The notes beneath the pieces were generated by a model. The model saw only the letters and a program-made list of their open reading frames with translations, ran no database searches and was not told the DNA's origin. From IMG/VR virus record IMGVR_UViG_3300008264_000017, positions 1-29,239 of that record: a stretch of 29,239 nt of DNA. The stretch is one strand, 5' to 3'. Shown here piece by piece: positions 7,252 through 16,600 of this stretch. Source of the stretch: a virus. Made by a program: the position numbers and the translations under genes. The stretch's first letter is position 1. Every line of letters starts with the position of its first letter.

Positions 7252-7311
7252 GTAATTCATAATAATTCAGTAAATAAGAGAATATGAATTACTGAGATAA
7301 TATGAATTACT
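7252..7311. repeat. AT-rich inverted and direct repeat cluster
   Basis: GTAATTCATA at 7252-7261 is the exact reverse complement of TATGAATTAC at 7283-7292 and again at 7301-7310. In direct orientation AATATGAATTACT occurs at 7281-7293 and 7299-7311. This sits in the 148-bp gap between two convergent genes (terminase stop at 7187, metallopeptidase stop at 7336). It could serve as a bidirectional terminator, a regulator-binding iteron or part of an origin; the sequence alone does not decide. Confidence 0.75.
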
Positions 7312-7335
7312 AAAGGAGAGAAAGATTATATATAG

Positions 7336-7620
7336 TCAAACTTTTCCGCTCACCTTCTCCCATGCTGGCCAGAACAGTTCGTCGAGTGCCCGCACGATCG
7401 GTTCCTGTGAGTAGGTATCGCTGTAAGCAACGCCTGAAAGAAACAGCGCCGCTTCGACCATCTCGTGCCTCAGTGTTTCGCGAAAGAGTTTCGCGTCTTT
7501 GGTTGTCTTCCTGTCTATTTCAATGACCTTCGCATCAGGTAGATACTGCCCGTAGCATTCATCGAGGTCTTTCACCCGTATCGGTATCCTGTATCCGGCA
7601 ATAGAAACACTTTTAAGCAT
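7336..7620 (-). CDS. Small zincin-like protein with HExxE motif
   Basis: A 94-residue protein from the ATG at 7620 (MLKSVSIAGYRIPI). A beta-rich N-terminal part (YRIPIRVKDLDECYGQYLPDAKVIEI) is followed by LRHEMVEAALF with H52, E53 and E56, then QEPIVRALDELF with a possible further acidic ligand. This order fits a group of small phage zincin-like proteins with a HExxE (often HExxEA) core. Activity is unproven and the target unknown. The frame is open further upstream to an ATG at 7809, but that extension lies antisense across the neighbouring plus-strand gene, so the shorter start is chosen. It is the only minus-strand gene inside the plus-strand late block, converging with the terminase. Confidence 0.65.
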   Translation of the reverse strand: MLKSVSIAGYRIPIRVKDLDECYGQYLPDAKVIEIDRKTTKDAKLFRETLRHEMVEAALFLSGVAYSDTYSQEPIVRALDELFWPAWEKVSGKV

Positions 7621-7735
7621 CGGGTTTATTCTACGGGTTAGTTGAGTAGGAGTCCAGTTAAATGACACAGGATACAGGTCACATGACCTAAAAAAATGTC
7701 TTGATTTTCTGACAGAAGATTGCAATATCTGCGGT

Positions 7736-8026
7736 GTGCCCGCCCAATTTAAAAGAACATCCAGCGGTAAGATCCAATACCGTGGCGAGTTGTTTTCTGG
7801 TTTCAACAAACCTAAGAAGGCTCCTGCCGGAGACCCTAAGAAGTATGTCGTGCTTGCAAAAAGCGGTAGTGATGTGCGTAAATTAAAGTTTGGTCAACGT
7901 GGGTATAAAGATTTCCTGCAACACAAGAACGAAAAACGTCGTTCTAATTTCAAGTCTCGGATGAACTGTTCGTCCGAAAAAAATAAACTAACGCCCAAAT
8001 GGTGGGCGTGTAACTATAACTGGTAA
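7736..8026 (+). CDS. Small conserved basic protein (DUF5872-like)
   Basis: From the GTG at 7736 the product is 96 residues. It shows the pattern of a small family found in phages and other large DNA viruses: GELFSGFNKPKKAP, YVVLAKSGSDVRKLKFGQRG, EKRRSNFKSRM and a terminal TPKWWACNYNW. I name this as DUF5872-like from memory of the pattern, so the label is tentative. Function is unknown; the basic, aromatic composition suggests nucleic-acid contact. The frame stays open upstream to 7646 and reads LTEDCNICG just before the GTG, including a CxxC that looks family-like, but contains no ATG; a CTG at 7709 is the only other NTG codon. The true start may therefore be upstream. It lies 7 bases before the 605-residue gene. 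Confidence 0.6.
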   Translation: MPAQFKRTSSGKIQYRGELFSGFNKPKKAPAGDPKKYVVLAKSGSDVRKLKFGQRGYKDFLQHKNEKRRSNFKSRMNCSSEKNKLTPKWWACNYNW

Positions 8027-8033
8027 GATCAAT

Positions 8034-9851
8034 ATGGGCACTAAGTACGACAAAAAGAAACAAATGGGTGAAGCCAAGAAGGCTGCTTTTAAAGCGGAGG
8101 AACTAGAGAGGGCTGGGGGTATCCCGATGACTGGATTGAATCCGCTCGGTATGCCTGAGTCCACTATTGGTATGTCTAAGAGTGAAAAGTTTTTTTCGGA
8201 AGGCAGAGCACTCGATAAAGTGCAACGGGAAGGCTACAAGACTTTCGGCGACAAGGCCACAGGTGAGCAGGAAAATAAACTGAGAGCGCTGCAAGGTCTC
8301 CCAGCGATATCGCACACACCTAAAGAGTTTACTGAGAACATCAACAAGTCCGTAGGTTTTGGTGGTAAGAGCGCACTGCTCGACCAAGAAGGTCGCGATA
8401 GAGCACTGAAGGGGGGCATCGGTGCTGGCCTAAGCTACGAGGAGGCTGATGCCGAAGTGACGAAAGCATATGATTTCCTGAAGAAAAAGTACGGTGGTAA
8501 GGATACACCAACTACACCAACCCCAACGCCTACAACAACCCCAACACCTACACCAACCCCAACACCGTCGCCGTCGGCACCTTCCTCGCCTACACTACCT
8601 CCTGAAGTGCCAGTAGAAAAAAACCCTATCGTGCAGTTTTTTGATGATGCTATGACGAGTGGTACCCCCGAGCGAGCCCTAATAAAAGGCGGATCTCTGA
8701 TCCTTAAAGGAACGGCGGAAGCCCGAGCCGCCAGAGCCGCTGCTGAAGCTGCTGCTGAAGCTGCCGCTAAAACCGCTGGCGCAGCAGGTGATGCTGCTAA
8801 ACCATTTAACATGGTAGATGACGCAGCCAAAACCGCAGATGAGGCACTCAAACAGAAATACAATTTTAGACCCGCTAGTGCTGTTGACGACGCCGCTAAA
8901 GCCGCCGCTAAAGTTGCTGGCGCAGTAGGTGATGCTGCTAAACCATTTAACATGGTAGATGATGCAGCCAAAGCCGCCGCCAAATACGCAGAAACTTCAA
9001 AGGCCGTGAATGCAACCCTTGACGCTGCTTCTGCGGCTGCTCAGAAAACTGGGATGCGTGTCTATAACGCTGCCCTACGGGCAGGACAATCTAAAGAAGC
9101 AGCGCTTGCCGCAGCTAATGCCGCTGAGAACGCTGCAATCCAAAGCGCATACAAAGACGTAATGGACAATTACGGTAAATCTTTCGACGCGGTAGATGAA
9201 GCCGCAGGTGCTACTGACGAAGCCGCAGGTGCTGCTGACGAAGCCGCTAGTGTTGCTGACGAAGCCGCTAGTGCTACTGACGAAGCCGCTGGCGCTGCTG
9301 ATGAAGCAGCCGCAGCCGCTGGAAAAGGAAAGGGCGCTATCGCTCGACTTGTCAACAAAGCCGCTAAATCAAGATTAGGGAGAATTGCACTTAAAGGTCT
9401 TAACGTTGGAGGTAAGGGGTTTAGGGTTTTTGGTAGAGCTGCTGGTCCGGTGCTAGAGATCTATGATGCGGCCAGATATTTTACGGGCGACCAAGAAGTG
9501 AAAGACCAGTATGCGAAGGACGTCGCGACCCTAGGACAACGAGTGTTCCAGCCCAAGTCCTTTGGCGAGTTCGCAGGAGGAGTCGGTGATGTATTAAGCC
9601 CGACTAAGAACGTACTCGGTACCGCTGAAGCAGTTAGACAGTTATTAAAAGCTCAGGAGGGCGCAAGAACCGCCGACGCTTCTCTTAAGTATGCGCAAAG
9701 TGTCATCAAGGCACAAAATGACAGACGGAAAGAGCTGTACCCTGACGAAGTTTTTGATAAACTACCGAAAGCACAACAAGTAAAAATCAAGCAAGCAATT
9801 AGGCAAGAGTTTAGCGACGCAGGTGTAAAGACATTCGGGCGATATCAATAA
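8034..9851 (+). CDS. Ala-rich repeat protein, probable structural or ejection protein, 605 residues
   Basis: I do not recognise a named family. The N-terminal ~155 residues are basic and mixed. Residues ~157-190 form a Thr-Pro linker (TPTPTP runs). Residues ~222-440 are a long Ala-rich helical region with two copies of a segment containing GDAAKPFNMVDDAAK, and then six tandem 7-residue units of the form DEAAxxx. The last ~160 residues (GRIALKGLNVGGKGFRVFGRAAG, YDAARYFTG) are more ordered and amphipathic, with a helical tail. The elongated, low-complexity architecture and its place right before the 4,289-residue gene suggest an internal virion or DNA-ejection protein (inference). Starts with an ATG 7 bases after the small upstream gene; no SD box is seen. 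A fibre or scaffold role is the main alternative. Confidence 0.7.
   Translation: MGTKYDKKKQMGEAKKAAFKAEELERAGGIPMTGLNPLGMPESTIGMSKSEKFFSEGRALDKVQREGYKTFGDKATGEQENKLRALQGLPAISHTPKEFTENINKSVGFGGKSALLDQEGRDRALKGGIGAGLSYEEADAEVTKAYDFLKKKYGGKDTPTTPTPTPTTTPTPTPTPTPSPSAPSSPTLPPEVPVEKNPIVQFFDDAMTSGTPERALIKGGSLILKGTAEARAARAAAEAAAEAAAKTAGAAGDAAKPFNMVDDAAKTADEALKQKYNFRPASAVDDAAKAAAKVAGAVGDAAKPFNMVDDAAKAAAKYAETSKAVNATLDAASAAAQKTGMRVYNAALRAGQSKEAALAAANAAENAAIQSAYKDVMDNYGKSFDAVDEAAGATDEAAGAADEAASVADEAASATDEAAGAADEAAAAAGKGKGAIARLVNKAAKSRLGRIALKGLNVGGKGFRVFGRAAGPVLEIYDAARYFTGDQEVKDQYAKDVATLGQRVFQPKSFGEFAGGVGDVLSPTKNVLGTAEAVRQLLKAQEGARTADASLKYAQSVIKAQNDRRKELYPDEVFDKLPKAQQVKIKQAIRQEFSDAGVKTFGRYQ
8775..8972 (+). 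repeat. 57-bp near-identical direct repeat pair inside the 605-residue gene
   Basis: Copy one is at 8775-8831 and copy two at 8916-8972; I count two mismatches in 57 bases. The offset is 141 bases, a multiple of three, so the frame and the encoded GDAAKPFNMVDDAAK segment are kept. The high DNA identity points to a recent in-frame duplication or ongoing gene conversion. Confidence 0.85.
9195..9320 (+). repeat. Six tandem 21-bp units encoding DEAAxxx heptads
   Basis: Six in-frame 21-base units (126 bases) encode DEAAGAT, DEAAGAA, DEAASVA, DEAASAT, DEAAGAA and DEAAAAA. Units differ mainly by synonymous or Gly/Ser/Val/Thr changes. A 7-residue period on a helix gives an acidic stripe and may form a coiled coil. 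Such arrays vary readily in copy number. Confidence 0.85.
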
Positions 9852-9857
9852 GATCCT

Positions 9858-10616
9858 ATGGCTGATAACGAAAAAACCGAAGAGAAAAACTTCTCCTATG
9901 AGGGTGACATTCAACCTCTGATGAATAAGTATTTCAGTGTGGCTGCTAATAGTGGCTTGAGTGGTGACGATCAAATATCGTTCCTGCAAAAACAGCGTCG
10001 AAGACTTGAAGGACAATCTGAAAGGGCTATGGACCTTAAACTAAAAGAACTCGCTTTCGAGGACGCTAAGCTGAGGTTGGAGGAAAATAGGAGGAAGTCC
10101 ATTAGCTCACGCGAGAACATGACGGCACTCGCCGCACTACAACAGACGTTAGATTACGGTCTGACGGAGGTACCAGAACCCCAACGACCTAACTATTTCG
10201 CTAGAGTCGGGGTTGCCAACGGTGCACTTATTGGTTCGGATGAAACTGCTAAGGCCATGTGGAGCAGTGTGACCAAAGACCAATCTTCCAGTAGGAGCGA
10301 TCCTAGTGTGGATTACCGGAACAACATCCTTAAGGGGCTCGACAGCGTTAAATTCGGGGAGGATTATGCGGGTAAACCGACTAATAGTTTCGCTGACGTT
10401 GGAGAAAAAGCCAAAGTGGAGCGTGTTGTTACACTCGGTACGCCGGAAGAACAACTACAGGCAGCTGAAATGAGCGCCGATGAACTTTATGGTCTTGCTA
10501 AAAACATCAGAACACGATATGACGCAAGCGCATTAGGCGTAGGGAAAACAGCTACATCCAATACCAGATCTCTATTCTCAAGTAAAAAGGCTCCACCGCT
10601 GGTGACGCCACCTTAG
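9858..10616 (+). CDS. Hypothetical helical protein, probable virion-associated, 252 residues
   Basis: I do not recognise this protein. Residues ~40-105 are a highly charged helix likely to form a coiled coil (SFLQKQRRRLEGQSERAM, LRLEENRRKSISSREN). The middle (QRPNYFARVGVANGALIGSD) is mixed and the C-terminus is Ser/Pro-rich and probably disordered (SLFSSKKAPPLVTPP). It starts 6 bases after the 605-residue gene and ends 29 bases before the giant gene. This implies co-expression and possibly assembly with both. No enzymatic motif is visible. Confidence 0.7.
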   Translation: MADNEKTEEKNFSYEGDIQPLMNKYFSVAANSGLSGDDQISFLQKQRRRLEGQSERAMDLKLKELAFEDAKLRLEENRRKSISSRENMTALAALQQTLDYGLTEVPEPQRPNYFARVGVANGALIGSDETAKAMWSSVTKDQSSSRSDPSVDYRNNILKGLDSVKFGEDYAGKPTNSFADVGEKAKVERVVTLGTPEEQLQAAEMSADELYGLAKNIRTRYDASALGVGKTATSNTRSLFSSKKAPPLVTPP

Positions 10617-10645
10617 ACAACATAATACCAAACCAAATTACCACC

Positions 10646-13600
10646 ATGCTGGAAATTAAACAATTCGACGACTGGCTCGCAAACCAAGAAGAGGCTGCCG
10701 AACCAACAACAAACCTTAAGAACTACACGGATTATGTTAGGTCTAGCTACTACAGCGCAGGACAACTAAACCAAGAGACTGAACAGGAGATCGCCGCCGG
10801 AGTTGCTGACCGTCTTAATAGTGATGGCTTGTTTACCGACGACATGTCCGAAGAGGACAAAAATAATTTATACTCTAGTGTTATTGGCGCGACGCGTAAT
10901 GCAGACACCGACGCTCGCTTTGTGTTGGACTACCTCCGCACGAATAGTGAAGGGCCAGCAAATGTCTTAGCAAACGAAGCTAAAGTCAGCAATCTTGCGA
11001 ACTACCTTACCCTACAAGAGAAATCCCCATCTGAAGCGGAGGGCTTTAAGCCATATGTCGATGAGATCCTTGCCGACAAGTCACTGATAAAACGTGCGCG
11101 TATGTCCGCTGTCGATCGCGGGGAATATAGCATCGCAGCACTCGACGAGGAAGACGGCACGCGCACCCTCTACGCTGGCCCAAATGCACGTCCTGAATCT
11201 ATTGCGGGTGAGGTCAAGTCACTTATTGCGACTGGTGCTCTGTCGTCCGCCGACCTATATCGGGTCAACGATTTCGTCAAACCATTAAACGGTGGTCTGA
11301 CCAATGGTGCTGAAGACTCCCGATATGAGACGTTCGCACGTACGATTAGTGATCTCGCAAAAAAAGATAAGGACTTAAATCAGTTAATCGAAAAAAATGC
11401 TTCCGATAAAATAGAGCAGAAGACAGCTGAACTCCGCACCACCGGAGAGAGTATATGGGGGGGAGTGAAGACGGTCATCAGTTACCCCTTTATCAAGGGA
11501 GGTGATCTTCTTCTTGACCTGTTTGACGGCGAACAGAAACAGCCGAAGTATGCGCCCGACACAAAGCTGTCTGACGCGGTCGCTGGTAATAGCGCGATCA
11601 ACCAACGCTTTAGCGCCGCTGAAATTGAAAAGTTCAGTGAGGCGCTTACGGACAGAGTTGCTGGAGCTCCTTATAGAGCCGACCGTCCTGAGACCGGAAT
11701 CACTACCGACTCGATGGGTAATGTTATTCTCGCCCCAAGCCTTTTAGCTAATGTAGAGCAGTTTAATCAAGCTGTCAGTAGCTCTTCGCTAAATAAAGAC
11801 CAGCAGAAACAAGCCTCTGTCCAACGTAAATTGTTATTGGAATCCGCTGCTCCTGACCTTATTCGGATGATCCTTGAAGAAGAACCTGAAGCGGTTAGCA
11901 GCTACGCAAAAGCAAAAGCCGATGGGCTCTCCCCTTCCGAGTTTGTCGAACAATATGTAGGTAATAATAAAAATTATGATGCGTTTGGTACTCGCTTAGA
12001 ACAGTTTGGAAAAAGCGCATGGAAAACTTTGGCTGAGATCCCTTTAGGTATTGCCGCCCTTGCTGGTAATGAGTGGGCTGCTACGACGATGGGCGACATG
12101 ATTAAAGACCAGACCAGACGTCAAGAGTTCTCCCGTCTCTACGGAGACGAGTATGGTTTGGGTTTCCAGATACTGAACACACTCCCACAGGTAGCTGCCG
12201 ACATCGGCCTAACTATTGGAACAGCTGGCGCGTTTGCTGGAGCCAAAGCACTTGCGAAAACAGGCGCGGCGTCGGCGCGTGCTATGATCCGGAATGGTGC
12301 CAAGATGGCACTCTCTGAGATTGATGATGCGGCAGCGGCTTCGTTCCGTAAAGCGGCGTCCGCTGAGGGCTCACAGTTTCTCGGTAAGGCTATCACAGAT
12401 GTTGGTAGGAGTTTTGGTAGCAAGTTCGGAGAGCTGGCTCCACTTGCCGCTGTCACGTTCACCCGATCAGCTGGCTCCTCATTCGGTTCCCTCTACAATC
12501 AGCTGCCGGACGACATGAGTCACGAGGAAAAATATAAGACCGCTCTTCCCGCTGCCCTTGCAATGGGCATCTCCACGTCTGTCATCACAGTGGGTCTGTC
12601 GGGATTGGGACTCGGTGCTGTTGAAGATATCGGCACAAACGTGGTTCGTAATAAAATTCTCGGTGGTGACACACTAACAACACGTGCTGCCCTTGAGGCT
12701 GCTGAGCGTGCTGTTCCAGTCAGTAAGATGAATTACCGACAAGCCAAACAGGCATACCAGAACGCAGCTAACGAAGGCCGCATCCTTAGCGACAAGGCGT
12801 TTAACGCCGCTGCCCGCGCAGCCGTCACCAGCACTTACAAAAACTGGTTGAAAACCACAATAAAGGGTGGACTTAGTGAGTCGTTTGAAGAGGCGCTAGA
12901 CCAAGGCGTCGGCATGGCTATTGAGAACGCTGCTCTCGATCGGGATGCTTCGCTTGCTGAGAAGGTTGCACAAGTGTTCGATGCAGGACTTATTGGTGGT
13001 GCTTTGGGTGCAGGTATTGCTGGTAGCACCCAGTTCGGCAGAGTTCGTAAATCAGAACAGAGTCTGGTGTTTGAGGGCAGAGCATCCGCATTTGAGGATA
13101 TCGCAAAGCGGCTCCGTAGTAACAATAGCAATTCTACCGCCGATGTATTGCAACGCCGTATCGACGAGGCGCGAGAGCAAGCACGACTCTCTGTCGAAAG
13201 AGATATCGCCGCGCAGAAAACTCAAGAGGAGGTCAAAGAACGCACTGTCGTTGCTGACCCCAACGAAAGACCCCTTAAAGGTAGACCTGTCTTTAACGAA
13301 GAGACAGGTCAGTGGGCACCCGCAGACGAGCCGTTCGACCCTCTGCTCGATGACATCCTAGGAGAGGAGATCGAATATAGTGGCTTTGAAGGCGTTCTGG
13401 AGCTAGACGCAGACGGCAGCTCTGTCGTCCTCCGACTCAATAAACCGTATACCACAGAGGGAGGCGGGTCAGTTGAGTTCATTAACTTGGGACCACGCTT
13501 CCAGAAAGCCTCAAAATTTACCGCCCCTCTCCTTACCATTGGGCAGGAGACTTTCGGCGTGCCCGCTGGCACCCCATACATATCAATGGGTGGTAAGAAG

Positions 13601-16600
13601 AAAACCAAATTTGCTTTTCCAGCAAAAGAGAAAGTGACCCCAGAGTCATTTGAAGTCTTTCGTGATGATGAAGGGAACGTGCGTAGCCTTATCGTTAAGG
13701 GTGGTCTCTCCCTTAAGGACGGGTCTACGACCATGAATATCCCCCTTACTAACTCTTTACAGATTAAAGCTATAGCAGAGTGGTACGGTATTGACATTAC
13801 GCCTAAACTGCCAGTGTCAGAAACCGCAGACGGTCAATTCGAGTTTGGGTTTGCTAACCGCAAGGATCTCGTCAAGTCGAAAGAAGAGTTCGGGTTCGTC
13901 GCCCCAGATGAACCAGAGATGACCGACGAAGAGCTAAAGGCAGAGACAGAGGACATCCTCGGTCGGTCATTCGCTCCTGTAATGGAGGGAGAGATGGAGC
14001 TCGTTACTGATAAACAGAACAGGACTAGAAGAATACTTGAGGGGTTCGACACTCAGATCTCCAGTAAGCAGAAGAACCTCAAGAAGGTTACCGATACCCT
14101 CGCGCCACTCAAAGATCTTAGTGACAAGCAGTTGACCGGAGACCAGAAGCTCATCAAACAACAGAGCATTGATCTTGAGAAAAAAATCAAAAAAGAAATT
14201 ACCGCACTTAGAAAAGCCAAGAAAGAGTTTAGTGAGGACGCGATCGAGCTCGGATCTTCGGCAACACAAGAACCACTAACTGCTACACCACAAGGCCCAC
14301 GCGTGTATCGGAGTTGGGATGAGTCACAGAAACAACTAGACCGCGATTTCGCTGAGTCCATCAATGGAATCAGGCAGAGTTATGTGGATACGGACGTGCC
14401 CGTTGATGTGGATCGTATTGAGAACATTATACGTATAGTACCACTCCGCAACAAGCTCGGCACATCTATTGCTCTCTCCGACGTCTCGATTGAAGAACTG
14501 GACGCCGTCGAATCAATGGCGGAGGACATTATTAGTTTTGCAGAGGACACCAATAATAAGGCTACGCCGAAGCAACGTCAACTAATCATTGATGACTACA
14601 GGGCTTTGGTTGCTCGGGTAAATATCATACAGCAGTACGCCGTTGAGCGTGAGTATGAAGAGGTTTTCGGTCTGGCGGTGTCGGAACTGAAAGCGTTACA
14701 GACGGAACCGGAACCCGAAGAAGAGGTCGAAACAAAAGCAAGCGACAATGACACGCTACACTACCTACTCTCCAATACACCTGAAGCGTTTACCACGATT
14801 GATGTAAAACCATTTGCTGACAAAAAGGTTTTAGGTACCCTGAAAAAAATGGGTGTTGAGATCGGCAAGCAACGCCAAGACAGTGTAGAAACGGTAACGG
14901 TTACAGGTTACGATCAAGAGACCAGAGAAATACTATACGAGAAGAGTGGCGTCACAGTGCGTGCTCCACTATCTACCGTCAACTTCGAGTCCCCTACTCT
15001 ACGCACCGCCATTGACGCCGCGAGCACAGAAGTTTTTGATATTACGCAACAAGCCAAAAAAGAAATGGCAGCGATTAAACGTAGAACGGCACGGCCAGTA
15101 CAAGACCGTGCGCGTGACTTCCTTATTAAGGTTAATGACTACGTCACTAAGAGCAAAGCATTAGACGAACGCCTTAAGGAAGTGGACAGAATGCCCGCAG
15201 CAAAGAGGTCCGCCGTCAAGCAACGCATCGAAGGGCAGCTGAAGGAGCTGAGAAAAAGTGCTACCAAATACGTCAACAGCGTTGGCTCTGTCCTACAGTC
15301 TGACTTTGATTTCTATAAAGACCTAGAGGAAGAACAAAAACAGGAAATAGCTGCCCAGATCCGCCGCTCGCTTTACGGTGTTGGGGGATTTAAACAAGAA
15401 GTGGCGCCTAGAGCTAGAGTCAAAGCCTTTAATCCAACGCCCGACATAAAAGTCACTAGGGTAGTATACGCCAAAGAGCAGTTCCGAAACGGCACGCAAG
15501 AGGAAGACATGCTTAATGAGCTAGTCGAAGGTGGTCACATCGTTAACCTGCCGGACACCGGAAAGGCCTTAGCCCAAGCTGGTCTTTTTATTACTGAGTC
15601 CGGTGTGAGTAAATTCCCAGCGTTCTCGCAATCTCAAGTTGAGTTAGTCGAGCAGGAAGGCCAAGAGGTAGCTGACACTAACGCTTACATCAAGGACAAG
15701 CACGAACTCCTTAGCGAAAAAGTCCTGTCTAAATACCCACAACTCGGCGAGCTGGTTACCATTACAGGTAGATCCAGAACCAAAGGAACCATTGGTGATG
15801 ATACCGCTATGCTCGACTCTATTGAGGTAGAGATCAATCGAATGAATAGCGCTATTGAGAAAGATGCGCTACTCGGCAGAAAAGTACCTTCCGAGTTCAT
15901 CAAGAAACGCGACGGGTTGGTGCAGCAATTAAAAGAAGCTAAGGTCAGAATAAAGGACGAAAGATATTACGAAATTGACGGAAAGAAATACGAAGTCGTT
16001 AATAGTAAAACGGACAGGAGTATTTACTTTCCGGTGGATAAAGACGGCCTGTTTGGTGTGTTCACAAACAACCCTAAGATCACAAGAGCGCAGATTGCGG
16101 CGGGTTATCGTGTGGTCATACCTGATAAGTTCGATAGAGATCTGTTTAACCCATCGCAGTATACACGGGACGGGCGTATTATCGAAGGATACTATATGCC
16201 CCGCAATCCAGAACCATCTACCGTAGGTAGTTTCGGTCGCGTATCGAACCCGAGGATTGATGAGAACGGCGAGCAGATACTCGACGAGAGATCGAACTTT
16301 GATAGCACACGCATTGAGTTGTTTGTGAATAACATGGTGAGTACGTCTGAGATTCAAGGGAATATGGGGGCTTACTTCGCCACCTCATTAAGAGAACTCA
16401 ATAAAATTACCCGCAACCTCCTCGCGTCGAAAAGAAATAGTGATTCAAGATTCCCTTGGTCAGAGACTTACATCGACAACACGGTATCAGACCTTACCCG
16501 AGGGTTTGCTGCCGAGTTAAATGAATACCGCTTGGCTCAAAACGTAGTACGGAGAGCCTTTCAGTCTTTGGAATTTCAAGATACGATTAAGATCGGGAAA

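Noticed and set aside
7662-7691. Nine-codon ORF upstream of the DUF5872-like gene as a frameshift start
   Set aside because: Its stop comes before the A-run at 7690-7696, so slippage there could not join it to the downstream frame.
7621-7809. Extension of the HExxE protein to the ATG at 7809
   Set aside because: The added residues lie antisense over the DUF5872-like gene and do not resemble the family; MLKSVSIAGYRIPI is a natural N-terminus.
8435-8983. Minus-strand 182-codon frame rich in Ala/Ser/Val
   Set aside because: It is antisense to the Ala/Thr-Pro repeats of the 605-residue gene; its composition is the mirror of that low-complexity DNA.
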